A stretch of DNA of 64,000 bases from positions 1 through 64,000 of the forward strand of contig NZ_JALXXL010000012.1 in NCBI RefSeq assembly GCF_025152525.1, given 5' to 3'. The DNA comes from Corynebacterium sp. p3-SID1056 (GTDB lineage Bacteria > Actinomycetota > Actinomycetes > Mycobacteriales > Mycobacteriaceae). This document shows, one piece after another, positions 45,295-53,967 of this stretch (positions are counted from its first letter, which is position 1; each line of letters begins with the position of its first letter). The notes beneath the pieces were generated by a model. It did no database searches, had not been told where the DNA came from, and was given only the letters and a program-made list of their open reading frames with translations. The translations under genes and the position numbers were made by a program.

Positions 45295-46221
45295 ATGGCA
45301 TCCTTGCTTCCTCCAGCCCCTGTCATTTACCTCGTTGAACCCTTCGGCGGCTCGATCCGCAGGCAGAACGCGAACACGCCCCACGTTTTTTGGGATGATG
45401 CGGCGGTGACGCGCGGCGACGGGATTTTTGAGACGATCCTCATCCGCCACGGCCAGCCGGCCAACCTCGAGCAGCACGTCGAGCGCTTCCGCCGCTCCGC
45501 CGCCACGCTCGAGCTGCCGGACCCCGGTGCCGAGCACTGGATCGACGCCACCCACGAGGCCGTCGCGGACTATGTGCGCGAGCGGGGCGTCAACCCCGAA
45601 GAGGTGGAGGCGAAGTGCAGTTGGACGATGTCCCGTGGCCGGGAGACCACCGGCGTGCCTACCGCGTGGTTGACTATCCGGCCGCTCTCTGAAGAGGTGC
45701 TGGCCCAGCGCAAGAACGGGGTCAGCGCGGTGACGACGTCGCGGGGGTACAGCATCAACCGTGGTAAAGATGGCGAGGCGGAGGTGCCCTGGATGCGGGT
45801 CGGCGCGAAAACGCTGAACTACGCCGCCTCCATGGCGGCGCTGCGTTGGGCGCGCGCCGAGGGGTATGACGACGTGATCTACATCGACCCGGATACCGGC
45901 CGCGTCCTTGAGGGGGCGACCTCAACCGTGGTGATTGTGAAGAAGGGTGGGCGCATGCGCACCCCGAAGCCTGGCCCCGGCATCTTGCCCGGCACCACCC
46001 AAGCCGCGCTGTTTGCGCACGCAGAAAAGCTGGGGTGGAAGTGCAAGCAGAAGGACGTCTACGTCAGCGAGCTGTACAAGGCCGAATCGGTGTGGCTGGT
46101 CAGCTCCACGCGCATGTACGCGCAGGTGCGCAAGCTGGACGGGAAGAAGCTACACCGCCCGGACAATGCGGGCGAGATCCAGCAGCTGATCGTGGATGCG
46201 CTTGACCACTCTGCGGGCTAG
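45295..46221 (+). CDS. pabC: Class IV aminotransferase, probably aminodeoxychorismate lyase
   Basis: The 308-residue PLP enzyme has the class IV pattern: GDGIFETILIRHGQPANLEQHVERF near the start, Lys in VGAKTLNYAASMAALRWA as the PLP-binding residue, EGATSTVVIVKKG, and GPGILPGTTQAALF. It may make p-aminobenzoate for folate; related D-amino-acid or branched-chain transaminases cannot be excluded. CATAAT lies 8 nt before the ATG. The end overlaps the nitrobindin stop by 4 nt on the opposite strand. Confidence 0.82.
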   Translation: MASLLPPAPVIYLVEPFGGSIRRQNANTPHVFWDDAAVTRGDGIFETILIRHGQPANLEQHVERFRRSAATLELPDPGAEHWIDATHEAVADYVRERGVNPEEVEAKCSWTMSRGRETTGVPTAWLTIRPLSEEVLAQRKNGVSAVTTSRGYSINRGKDGEAEVPWMRVGAKTLNYAASMAALRWARAEGYDDVIYIDPDTGRVLEGATSTVVIVKKGGRMRTPKPGPGILPGTTQAALFAHAEKLGWKCKQKDVYVSELYKAESVWLVSSTRMYAQVRKLDGKKLHRPDNAGEIQQLIVDALDHSAG

Positions 46222-46871
46222 CCGGCGATGCGCTTGAGCTCCCCGGACATGTAGGGCACCATCTCGCCGTCGACGAGGCGCTCGTCGACCCAGCCCAAGT
46301 TGTTGTTCGGCATGAGCCCGTAGAGGCGCTTGCCCGGCCCGTGCTTTTCTGGCCCGGACTCGGTGGCCAGTGTGGAGGCGCTCTGCAGCTGCCAGCCGCG
46401 CTCGTTGACGGGCTCGCCGTACATCACCTCGACCAGTCCGCGGGAGTTGGTCAGCGTGACCTCGATCTCGTCTTTGAGCGAAATGCGCCAGAATCCGACC
46501 TCGCGCTGGTCCGCGCCGGTGGCCTCCCCGTTTTCGTCGAGGCGCCAGATACGGGACTCGAAGCGCAGGTAGTTCTCGCCGTCGTGGGAGACCACCAGGC
46601 GCTGGCCAAACGCGTATTCGTCGCCGTTGTCGTTGGCCTGACCGGAGCCGGTCCATACGCCGACGAGTGGGAGGAGGGCGAGCAGGCCGTCGTGCAGGCT
46701 CGGCCCCTGGCGCAGGTTTGCCGTATCCTCGTGCAGCGGAAAATCAGGAAAACCCAGCTCCGGGATGTTGCGGTGCGCGGTGTTCTTCGACTGCTCCGCG
46801 GCGAGGTTGACTGCCTCGTTGCCGTTGAGCGAAGCTTGCTGGTTTTCGGGGGTCTGTTCATTCTCAGCCAT
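46218..46871 (-). CDS. Nitrobindin-like heme-binding protein (DUF1794)
   Basis: The 217-residue protein contains a 10-stranded lipocalin-like beta-barrel, signalled by GVWTGSGQAND (GxWxGxG motif), an internal IRSKF-like strand FESRIWRLD, and C-terminal YMSGELKRI. The family binds ferric heme and isomerises peroxynitrite to nitrate. The N-terminal 50 residues are polar and probably disordered. Start at the ATG at 46871 with TACCCT 8 nt upstream. Confidence 0.85.
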   Translation of the reverse strand: MAENEQTPENQQASLNGNEAVNLAAEQSKNTAHRNIPELGFPDFPLHEDTANLRQGPSLHDGLLALLPLVGVWTGSGQANDNGDEYAFGQRLVVSHDGENYLRFESRIWRLDENGEATGADQREVGFWRISLKDEIEVTLTNSRGLVEVMYGEPVNERGWQLQSASTLATESGPEKHGPGKRLYGLMPNNNLGWVDERLVDGEMVPYMSGELKRIAG

Positions 46872-46917
46872 GCCACCTAAGGGTAGTCGCTTCACGCGCA
46901 ACGAAGCACGCGCCCCG

Positions 46918-47721
46918 CTAGTTCTCCGCGGCCTCGTAGGCGTCTGAGGCGAGCGGCGAGTCCTTCGCTTCCTGTCGGGCGCTTTCGTCCGCCGCGTCGT
47001 GCGCAAGCGGCGTGAGATCGGATTCTTCGACGTAGGTGTTGATGCGGTCGCGGGAAAACTCGATCGACCCGCCGGTCAGCTGCACCTGGTCCGCCGGCCC
47101 GCCGAGCGGGAGGTCCGCGGTGTTGCGGCGGAGCGTGAAGGCTGCAATTGCCTGGTCGACAAGCTCCGGAGGCACGTCGAGAAGTTCGCTGGGCCGCATG
47201 ACAAACTCGGGACCCTCCAGCCGCAGCGTGACCACCACGGTGACTGGCTGATCCGCACCAGGCAGCGTGCCGGTCAGCCGCGCCTCGCTTGCGCCGCCTC
47301 CGGAAGGCGAAATGTCGTATGGACTGGCGATGTTCAGATCGGTCATCCCGAGCAGCTGGCCAAACGCGACGCCGTCGAGGCGCACGCTGCGGCGCACCAG
47401 GCTCGCCTTTGCGCCGGGGAGGTCATCGGTGATGGTCAGCGTGCGGGGGTGGGTGAGTTTGACGTCGACAAGCTCGATGCCCGCATTGCCCACTCCCACA
47501 CTCGCCACGGGCACATCGAGCGCGTCGAGGCTGATGCGGGGGATGGTGCTGCGAAACGGCAGCCCGCCCACGTATGCGGCGGGCGCGGTGGAGAGGTCGC
47601 TGAGCTGGGCGGCATGCGTCGACAGCGCGTGCTCGGCCCGCATGGCAATGGCGGTGTCAGCCAGGTAGGCCATAAGCCCCGCGCCGACGAGGGCGACGGC
47701 CACGCTTCGCTTCACATGCAT
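46918..47721 (-). CDS. DUF2993 (LmeA-like) membrane or secreted protein
   Basis: The 267-residue protein has an N-terminal hydrophobic helix (about 6-22) followed by the DUF2993 pattern YVGGLPFRSTIPRISLDALDV. LmeA in mycobacteria is a phospholipid-binding envelope protein that acts on lipomannan assembly; here the role is inferred from the family. The C-terminal 35 residues are Ala/Glu/Asp-rich. I chose the ATG at 47721; a GTG at 47715 is possible. It is divergent from mshD by 22 bp. Confidence 0.82.
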   Translation of the reverse strand: MHVKRSVAVALVGAGLMAYLADTAIAMRAEHALSTHAAQLSDLSTAPAAYVGGLPFRSTIPRISLDALDVPVASVGVGNAGIELVDVKLTHPRTLTITDDLPGAKASLVRRSVRLDGVAFGQLLGMTDLNIASPYDISPSGGGASEARLTGTLPGADQPVTVVVTLRLEGPEFVMRPSELLDVPPELVDQAIAAFTLRRNTADLPLGGPADQVQLTGGSIEFSRDRINTYVEESDLTPLAHDAADESARQEAKDSPLASDAYEAAEN

Positions 47722-47743
47722 ACTCGTACCGTAGCCTGAAGCC

Positions 47744-48610
47744 ATGACAGATCACAGCGCATTACTCTCCGCAGCCACCGCCGCCGACGGCGTCGCCCCC
47801 TTTTCAGAGGCCTTCGAGCAAGCGCTTGCCGACGCCACGCTGCACCACACCCACCTCACCACCGATAACCCCGACGCGCCGGGTGAAGTCGCGGGGCTGG
47901 CCGGCATCGCCCCCGACGGCTCCGCAGAGCTGGTCATCCACCCGGATTTCCGGGGCCGCGGGCTCGGCGCGGACCTGGCGCGGCGGGTGCTTGAACGTCG
48001 GCCGGACGCGGGGCTGTGGGCGCACGGCAACCTGCCGGCGGCGCGCGCCCTTGCCGCTTCGCTGGGGCTGCAGTCCACCCGCGAGCTGCTCGTGATGTCC
48101 CTGCCCGGGCAGGCGCTCGAAGGAATGGAGCTGCAGCTTCCGGAGGGGATGCGCGCGCTGACGCTTGTCCAGGCGAGCGAGGAATTTGGGCGCGAAGCGG
48201 TCGAACGCGAGTGGTTGCGCGTGAACAACGAGGCGTTTTCCTGGCACCCCGAGCAGGGCGGCTGGGACCTCCCGCGCCTGCGCCGGGCGATGGACACGGA
48301 GTGGTTCGACCCGGCGGGCGTGCTACTGCTGTACGGCGGCGCGTCGGGGGAGGAGCTGGCCGGGTTCATGTGGACCAAGGTGCACCCGAGCGGCGAGGGC
48401 GAGATCTACGTGGTCGGCTTGGCCTCCGCGTTCCGCGGTAAGGGGCTGGGCGGGGCGCTGGTCACGATGGGGCTTGTGCACTTGCACCAGGTGGGGGTGC
48501 CGAAGGTGATCCTGTACGTGGAAGCAGACAACGTGCCGGCGGTGCGCCGCTACGAGGAACTCGGATTTGAGGTCGCCGAGCGGCACGTGGTCTACGCGTC
48601 GTGCGAGTGA
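47744..48610 (+). CDS. mshD: Mycothiol synthase (MshD)
   Basis: The last enzyme of mycothiol synthesis acetylates Cys-GlcN-inositol. The 288-residue protein has two GNAT domains, the second being the active one, with IYVVGLASAFRGKGLGGALVTMGLVHL as the acetyl-CoA loop and VILYVEADNVPAVRRYEELGFE at the end. The first domain retains IHPDFRGRGLGADLARRV. It lies between the DUF2993 gene and the pst operon, as in other corynebacteria. Confidence 0.92.
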   Translation: MTDHSALLSAATAADGVAPFSEAFEQALADATLHHTHLTTDNPDAPGEVAGLAGIAPDGSAELVIHPDFRGRGLGADLARRVLERRPDAGLWAHGNLPAARALAASLGLQSTRELLVMSLPGQALEGMELQLPEGMRALTLVQASEEFGREAVEREWLRVNNEAFSWHPEQGGWDLPRLRRAMDTEWFDPAGVLLLYGGASGEELAGFMWTKVHPSGEGEIYVVGLASAFRGKGLGGALVTMGLVHLHQVGVPKVILYVEADNVPAVRRYEELGFEVAERHVVYASCE

Positions 48611-48648
48611 AAAATGGGGTTGCCGTGACGCGGGTCAAGGGCTGGGGA

Positions 48649-48664
48649 TGTGATTTTCATCGCA
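48649..48664 (+). promoter_or_regulatory. Candidate GlxR site upstream of pstS
   Basis: TGTGATTTTCATCGCA matches 10 of 12 defined bases of the GlxR/CRP box TGTGANNTANNTCACA. GlxR is known to control pstSCAB in C. glutamicum. A RamB-like CATTTTGC follows directly. Confidence 0.5.
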
Positions 48665-48705
48665 TTTTGCGGAAACTCGCAGGCATTATGCGGCGTGTTT
48701 GCGAA

Positions 48706-48723
48706 GTTCACTGATTGTTCACC
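48706..48723 (+). promoter_or_regulatory. Candidate PhoR-binding direct repeat upstream of pstS
   Basis: GTTCACTGATTGTTCACC contains two perfect GTTCAC half-sites 11 bp apart (48706 and 48717). They lie about 160 bp before the GTG start. The pstS upstream gap (48611-48879) also holds the GlxR-like box and a short TGAGTAA direct repeat near 48763. Confidence 0.55.
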
Positions 48724-48879
48724 TCCCGGTCCACCGGCAATTAACCGGCGCGGCTTAGTTTGAGTAACCGTGAGTAATCGGAAAAGGATTGTGCCTGCGT
48801 TTTCGGCAGGTCAGCCGGCCGAAGTGATTGGCACCGATGCTCGAGTGGTAAATGACCTAAGCACCGGAAAGGTATTCCC

Positions 48880-50010
48880 GTGATCCGTAACTTCAAGCGC
48901 ACCGCCGCAGTGTTCGGCGTCGTAGCAGTTTCCTCCGCAGCACTTGTTGCTTGCGGCGACTCCTCTGAGTCCACCGACTCCGCAGACTCCTCCGCTGAGG
49001 CAAGCGCTGAGTCCACCGACGGTGCTGAGGGCACCGGCGCTGAGCTGTCCGGCGAGACCGGCCAGCTGGTCGCTGAGGGTGCAACCTCTCAGCAGAACGC
49101 GATGGACTACTTCGCGTCCCGCTACGCTGAGGAAGTTCCGGGCGCAACCCTGGCCTACAACGCCACCGGTTCCGGCTCCGGCATCAAGCAGTTCCTGGGT
49201 AACACCGTCGCTTTCGCGGGCTCTGACTCCCCGCTGAAGGACGAGGAGGTTGAGAAGGCAGCTGAGCGTTGCGGTGGCAACGAGGCTTGGCACCTGCCGT
49301 TCGTCATCGGCCCGGTCGCTATCGCCTACAACCTTGAGGGTGTCGACGAGCTGAACCTCACCGTTGACAACATCGTCGACATCTTCCAGGGCAAGATCAC
49401 CAACTGGAACGACCCGGCCCTGGCAGAGTCCAACCCGGACGCTGAGCTGCCGGACCAGGAGATCAAGCCGTTCTTCCGCTCGGATGAGTCCGGCACCTCC
49501 GACAACTTCCAGAAGTTCCTCGCTGCTGCCTCCGACGGCAAGTGGATCGGCGAGGGCAAGGCCTTCCCGTCCGAGGTGGGCACCGGTGCGAACGGCTCCT
49601 CCGGCGTGGCCTCCGAGGTCGCTGCTACCGAGGGTGCAATCACCTACGTCGAGGCTGGATTCGCTGAGAAGAAGGCCAACATCGACTTCGGCTCCGGCCC
49701 GGTCGAGCTCACCGACGAGGCTGTCGCAGCAGCACTGGACTCCATGGAGTTCACCACCGAGGGCCACAACATGGCCGTCGACGCTGAGGCGCTGTTCTCC
49801 TCCGACGCCGAGGGTGCATACCCGCTCGTGCTGACCACCTACGAGATCGTCTGCTCCGCAGGCTACGACGAGACCACCTCCAACATGGTCAAGGACTTCC
49901 TCAACGTCGCCCTGGACTCCCAGGACGAGGAGCTGGCCGGCGAGGGCTTCATCCCGGTCACTGGCGCACACGCAGACCGCCTGCGCGAGGCAGTCAACGC
50001 AATCCAGTAA
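48880..50010 (+). CDS. pstS: Phosphate-binding lipoprotein PstS
   Basis: This is the high-affinity inorganic-phosphate receptor of the Pst importer. The 376-residue protein has lipobox LVAC (Cys25), a Ser/Ala/Glu-rich linker, and the binding-fold segments GSGSGIKQFLGNTVAFAGSD, FRSDESGTSDNFQKFL and GANGSSGVASEVAATEGAITYVE. The GTG start has GGAAAGG 7 nt upstream. It heads pstSCAB; a hairpin between pstS and pstC probably keeps PstS levels above the rest. Confidence 0.96.
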   Translation: MIRNFKRTAAVFGVVAVSSAALVACGDSSESTDSADSSAEASAESTDGAEGTGAELSGETGQLVAEGATSQQNAMDYFASRYAEEVPGATLAYNATGSGSGIKQFLGNTVAFAGSDSPLKDEEVEKAAERCGGNEAWHLPFVIGPVAIAYNLEGVDELNLTVDNIVDIFQGKITNWNDPALAESNPDAELPDQEIKPFFRSDESGTSDNFQKFLAAASDGKWIGEGKAFPSEVGTGANGSSGVASEVAATEGAITYVEAGFAEKKANIDFGSGPVELTDEAVAAALDSMEFTTEGHNMAVDAEALFSSDAEGAYPLVLTTYEIVCSAGYDETTSNMVKDFLNVALDSQDEELAGEGFIPVTGAHADRLREAVNAIQ

Positions 50011-50030
50011 CAGGCCTTCTGGCCGCCTTG

Positions 50031-50068
50031 GTGCCCCCCAACACGGTGAGAGCCGTCGCGGGGGGCAC
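50031..50068 (+). terminator. Hairpin between pstS and pstC (attenuator or stabiliser)
   Basis: GTGCCCCCC (50031-50039) pairs perfectly with GGGGGGCAC (50060-50068), and an inner ACGG/CCGT adds a stem. There is no T-run, so partial termination or mRNA processing is more likely than a full stop. Confidence 0.6.
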
Positions 50069-50188
50069 GCCCATGTGAGGAAGCGGTGAACACCAGGTGT
50101 GCATACCGTTACCAACACATTGACGAGCGAGCACCACGCAGCGGCAGTCCGCCCGACATCTTTTTCAATCGCATAAGGATCAGTAAAC

Positions 50189-51262
50189 ATGGCTGACAAC
50201 GACATGACCCCGGCCGAAGGCCAGCGTGCGGGTCAGACGGCACCAACAAAGGAGTCGCCAGCCCCGTCCGTTGCGGGGACCCCGTCCCGCAGCGCAGAAG
50301 AGCACCCCGGGACCGCTACTCCCCGCACGGGCGTGAAGCGTCCGGGCGACCGCGTCTTTGAAATTCTGTCCACCGCCTCGGCGGCGCTGATCACGGTGAT
50401 CATCATCGCGATCGGCCTGTTCCTGGTTATTCAGGCAATTCCGCCGCTGAGCAGGAACGAGGGCGGCGTGGGTGGCTTCTTCACCTACACCGGCAACTGG
50501 CAGACGGCAGACCTAGACGCCATGAAGTTCGGTATTCCGAACTTGTTCTTCTCTACCGTGATGATCTCGCTGCTTGCGTTGATTATCGCCATGCCGATCG
50601 CGCTCGGGATCGCGCTGTTCTTGTCCAACTACGCGCCGAAGAATCTCGTGCGACCGCTGGGCACCCTGGTGGACATGCTCGCTGCGGTCCCGTCGATCGT
50701 CTACGGCCTGTGGGGTGCACAGGTCCTCGGCCCCGCGTTGGGCAAGTTCTACGAGTGGATCAACTCCTGGGGCGGCGGCTTCTTCCTGTTCGCTACCTAT
50801 CAGAACTCGCCGCCCTTTGCTACCTCACGCAACATGCTCACCGGTGGCATCGTGCTGGCGATTATGATCCTGCCGATCATCGCCGCGACCGCCCGCGAGA
50901 TCTTCGTGCAGACCCCTCCGGGGCAGATCGAGTCCGCGCTCGCACTCGGCGCGACGCGCTGGGAAGTCATTCGCATGACCGTCATCCCCTTCGGCCTGTC
51001 CGGCTTCATCGCCGGTTCCATGCTCGGCCTCGGGCGCGCACTCGGCGAGACCATGGCGCTGTACATGGTGGTCGCACCCGCCAACGATTTCCGTGGTTCG
51101 CTGTTTGACGGTGGCACGACCTTCGCTACCGCGATCGCGAACGCATCCGCAGAGTTCAACAACCCGATCTCCGCTGGTGCCTACATCGCGGCAGGCCTGG
51201 TCCTGTTCGTATTGACCTTTGTTGTCAACTCGATCGCCCGCGCGATCGTCAACAAGAAGTAA
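50189..51262 (+). CDS. pstC: Phosphate ABC transporter permease PstC
   Basis: The 357-residue protein has a polar, Pro/Thr-rich cytoplasmic N-terminus (about 1-55) and six transmembrane helices. The ABC permease loop is visible as ESALALGATRWEVIRMTVIPFGLSGFIAGSMLGLGRALGET. AAGGATC lies 8 nt before the ATG. It is followed 13 bp later by pstA. Confidence 0.95.
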   Translation: MADNDMTPAEGQRAGQTAPTKESPAPSVAGTPSRSAEEHPGTATPRTGVKRPGDRVFEILSTASAALITVIIIAIGLFLVIQAIPPLSRNEGGVGGFFTYTGNWQTADLDAMKFGIPNLFFSTVMISLLALIIAMPIALGIALFLSNYAPKNLVRPLGTLVDMLAAVPSIVYGLWGAQVLGPALGKFYEWINSWGGGFFLFATYQNSPPFATSRNMLTGGIVLAIMILPIIAATAREIFVQTPPGQIESALALGATRWEVIRMTVIPFGLSGFIAGSMLGLGRALGETMALYMVVAPANDFRGSLFDGGTTFATAIANASAEFNNPISAGAYIAAGLVLFVLTFVVNSIARAIVNKK

Positions 51263-51275
51263 GGCAGGCAAGCGA

Positions 51276-52229
51276 ATGTCTACTGCAGTTTCCAATACCT
51301 CGGGTGCCGGCGGGACCGGCAAGGCGGCGTCGAAAAGCAAGGCCCAAAAGCAGAGCCCCTTTACCGACATTGCATCCGGCCGCAAGTCCTTGAACTCTTT
51401 CATGGGCGCGCTGATGTGGCTGTGTATGATCCTCGCGCTCATCCCGCTGCTGTGGCTGCTGTTTACCGTGGTCATGCGCGGTGCCCCCGCCGTCTTCAGC
51501 GTTGACTGGTGGACCAGTGACATGGTCGGCGTGCGCATGTCGAAGGCAGGCGGTGGCGCGCTGCACGCGATTGCCGGTACCTTGATGCAGACGCTCATCG
51601 CGTCACTCATCTCCATCCCGATCGGCGTGTTTACCGCTATCTACCTGGTGGAATACTCCAACGGCAACAAGCTCGGCCGCCTGACCACCTTCATGGTGGA
51701 CATCCTGTCGGGCGTGCCTTCGATCGTCGCCGCCCTGTTCGTTTACGCCCTGTGGATCACCATCCTGGGCATGGAACGCTCTGGCTTCGCCGTCTCGCTG
51801 TCGCTCATTCTGCTCATGGTGCCGCTCGTGGTGCGCAATACCGAAGAGATGCTGCGCGTCGTGCCGATGGACCTGCGTGAGGCCTCCTACGCACTGGGCG
51901 TGCCGAAGTGGAAGACCATCGCGCGCATCGTCCTGCCAACCGCGCTGTCGGGCATCGTTACCGGCATCATGCTCGCGATCGCCCGCGTCATGGGCGAGTC
52001 TGCACCAGTGCTGATCCTCGTCGGCTCTACCCCAGCGCTGAACTGGTTCGGGCTCTTCGGGCAGCCGCAGTCCTCGCTGCCGCTGTTCATGCTCGAAATG
52101 TGGAAGTCCGGTGCAACCGGCTTCGCCGCCGACCGCCTCTGGGGCGCGGCATTTACCCTGGTAGTCATCGTGGTGGTGCTCAACCTGCTGGCCCGCGCGA
52201 TTGCCAAGAGATACTCCGTGAAGAAGTAA
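51276..52229 (+). CDS. pstA: Phosphate ABC transporter permease PstA
   Basis: The 317-residue permease has a polar N-terminus (about 1-40), six membrane segments, and the coupling loop REASYALGVPKWKTIARIVLPTALSGIVTGIMLAIARVMGESAP. I start at the ATG at 51276, after the pstC stop. The family pairs with PstC to form the channel. Confidence 0.95.
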   Translation: MSTAVSNTSGAGGTGKAASKSKAQKQSPFTDIASGRKSLNSFMGALMWLCMILALIPLLWLLFTVVMRGAPAVFSVDWWTSDMVGVRMSKAGGGALHAIAGTLMQTLIASLISIPIGVFTAIYLVEYSNGNKLGRLTTFMVDILSGVPSIVAALFVYALWITILGMERSGFAVSLSLILLMVPLVVRNTEEMLRVVPMDLREASYALGVPKWKTIARIVLPTALSGIVTGIMLAIARVMGESAPVLILVGSTPALNWFGLFGQPQSSLPLFMLEMWKSGATGFAADRLWGAAFTLVVIVVVLNLLARAIAKRYSVKK

Positions 52230-52265
52230 CTGCCCCACACCACCACCATCAGAGGAGAAAACCCG

Positions 52266-53039
52266 ATGTCTAAACTCGAACTCAACGACGTCAATATCTA
52301 CTACGACGACTTCCACGCCGTCCGCGACGTCAACATGAAGATCCCCGCACAGGCCGTCACCGCCTTCATCGGCCCCTCCGGCTGCGGCAAGTCCACCGTG
52401 CTGCGCACGCTCAACCGCATGCACGAGGTCATCCCGAATGCTTCCGTCAAGGGCGAAATCCTCCTCGACGGGCACAACATCTACGGCAAGAACGTCGACC
52501 CCGTCTCCGTGCGCAACACCATCGGCATGGTCTTCCAGAAAGCGAACCCGTTCCCCACGATGTCGATTGAAGACAACGTGGTTGCCGGCCTGAAGCTCTC
52601 CGGTGAGAAGGACAAGAAGAAGCTCAAGGAGGTGGCCGAGCAGTCGCTGCGCGGCGCGAACCTCTGGGACGAGGTCAAGGACCGTCTGGACAAGCCTGGT
52701 GGTGGCCTGTCCGGTGGCCAGCAGCAGCGCCTCTGCATCGCGCGCGCGATCGCAGTGCGCCCGGAGGTGCTGCTCATGGACGAGCCCTGCTCCGCGCTTG
52801 ACCCGATCTCCACGCTCGCCGTGGAGGACCTCATCCACGAGCTGAAGACCGACTACACCATCGTGATCGTGACTCACAACATGCAGCAGGCTGCCCGTGT
52901 GTCCGACAAGACGGCGTTCTTCTCCCTCGAGGCCACCGGCAAGCCGGGCAACCTGGTGGAGTTTAACGACACCACTACCATCTTCGAGAACCCGGAGAAG
53001 AAGGAAACCGAGGACTACATCGCCGGCCGCTTCGGCTAA
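52266..53039 (+). CDS. pstB: Phosphate ABC transporter ATP-binding protein PstB
   Basis: The 257-residue ATPase has Walker [11 protein letters not shown]-loop VFQKANPFP, signature [16 protein letters not shown], Walker [16 protein letters not shown] and H-loop [13 protein letters not shown]. It follows pstA by 36 bp with an AGAGGAG ribosome-binding site and ends the operon. Confidence 0.97.
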   Translation: MSKLELNDVNIYYDDFHAVRDVNMKIPAQAVTAFIGPSGCGKSTVLRTLNRMHEVIPNASVKGEILLDGHNIYGKNVDPVSVRNTIGMVFQKANPFPTMSIEDNVVAGLKLSGEKDKKKLKEVAEQSLRGANLWDEVKDRLDKPGGGLSGGQQQRLCIARAIAVRPEVLLMDEPCSALDPISTLAVEDLIHELKTDYTIVIVTHNMQQAARVSDKTAFFSLEATGKPGNLVEFNDTTTIFENPEKKETEDYIAGRFG

Positions 53040-53060
53040 TCGATAGCGCTCGCGTAAGAG

Positions 53061-53097
53061 ACGCCGCTGCCTTGCCACCAGGGTGAGGCAGCGGCGT
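53061..53097. terminator. Bidirectional terminator between pstB and phoU
   Basis: ACGCCGCTGCCT pairs with AGGCAGCGGCGT (12 bp), and TTTT follows on the plus strand. It separates the convergent pstB and phoU. Confidence 0.85.
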
Positions 53098-53103
53098 TTT
53101 GGC

Positions 53104-53967
53104 TTAGCGCACGTTTTTGAAGCGCGCCTCAATCTCGCGGAACTTCGCCTGCATATCGAACTCGCCCTCCCGGACGTATTCGTCGGGTTTGAGCCCCGTG
53201 ACGAAGAAGACGATCCGGTTGCCCACGTTGACGCAGCGGTCTGCAAAGCGCTCGTAGTAGCGCACAATCATGGCCAGGTCGACGGCCTCGCGCGTGGTGT
53301 ACGGCCAGCCCGGCTCCGCGACGAGGTTGAGCAGATACGCCTTCATATCGTCCATCCCGTCGTCGATACTGTGCAGTTTCACGGCTTCGTCCGCGTCGGG
53401 GTGGCGCAGCAGCTCGCAGGTTTGCTCCACCATCGCGTCGGCCAGTCGGCTCATTTCCTCGATATAGCAGGTCAGATTCTCCGGCACGACCGCGTGCGGG
53501 TGCCGCGCGCGGGTCAGCGTCGCAATGTGCATGGCCAGCGAAGCCATTCGCGTGAGGTTCTCCACGATGTAAATGGAGGACAGTACTTGGCGGAGGTCGG
53601 AAGCAACGGGGCTTTCGAGCGCAAGCAGGCTCACGCCGCGCTCTTCGCAGCGGTTGGTGATGTCACGCATCGCATCCACCTCGGTCAACGTGTCCTCGGC
53701 TCTATCCAGCGACTGCGTCAGCAGCGCCTTCGAAGCAAGCTGCATCGCCTCTTGCACGCGTTCGCACAGCTCGAGCAGGTCAGCGCTGAAAGCCTCGAGG
53801 TGGTCGCGGTACGCGCTGCGCAATCGCAGGCCAGGGCCTTGCTCGCTTGTCGACGCCGCGTGGTCCTCCCCAGCCTCTTCCTCGCTCTGCGCAGGCTCGG
53901 CGGGCGGGTTATCCGCCGTTGTTTTCAATTTCTGCGCCTTCTGGGACCGCCTCATCTTCGGGATCAT
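53104..53967 (-). CDS. phoU: Phosphate transport regulator PhoU
   Basis: The protein consists of the two three-helix bundles of PhoU (from about LRSAYRDHLEAFSADLLELCERV; metal-site-like stretches MRDITNRCEERGVSLLALESPVASDLRQVLSSIYIVENLTRMA and DLAMIVRYYERFADRCVNVGNRIVFFVTGLKPDEYV). From the ATG at 53967 it is 287 residues and carries a polar N-terminal extension of about 48 residues. That ATG has AAGGA 7 nt upstream but lies inside the end of dusB. A TTG at 53823 would give the usual length (239). PhoU damps Pst activity and PhoR/PhoS signalling when phosphate is plentiful. Confidence 0.9.
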   Translation of the reverse strand: MIPKMRRSQKAQKLKTTADNPPAEPAQSEEEAGEDHAASTSEQGPGLRLRSAYRDHLEAFSADLLELCERVQEAMQLASKALLTQSLDRAEDTLTEVDAMRDITNRCEERGVSLLALESPVASDLRQVLSSIYIVENLTRMASLAMHIATLTRARHPHAVVPENLTCYIEEMSRLADAMVEQTCELLRHPDADEAVKLHSIDDGMDDMKAYLLNLVAEPGWPYTTREAVDLAMIVRYYERFADRCVNVGNRIVFFVTGLKPDEYVREGEFDMQAKFREIEARFKNVR

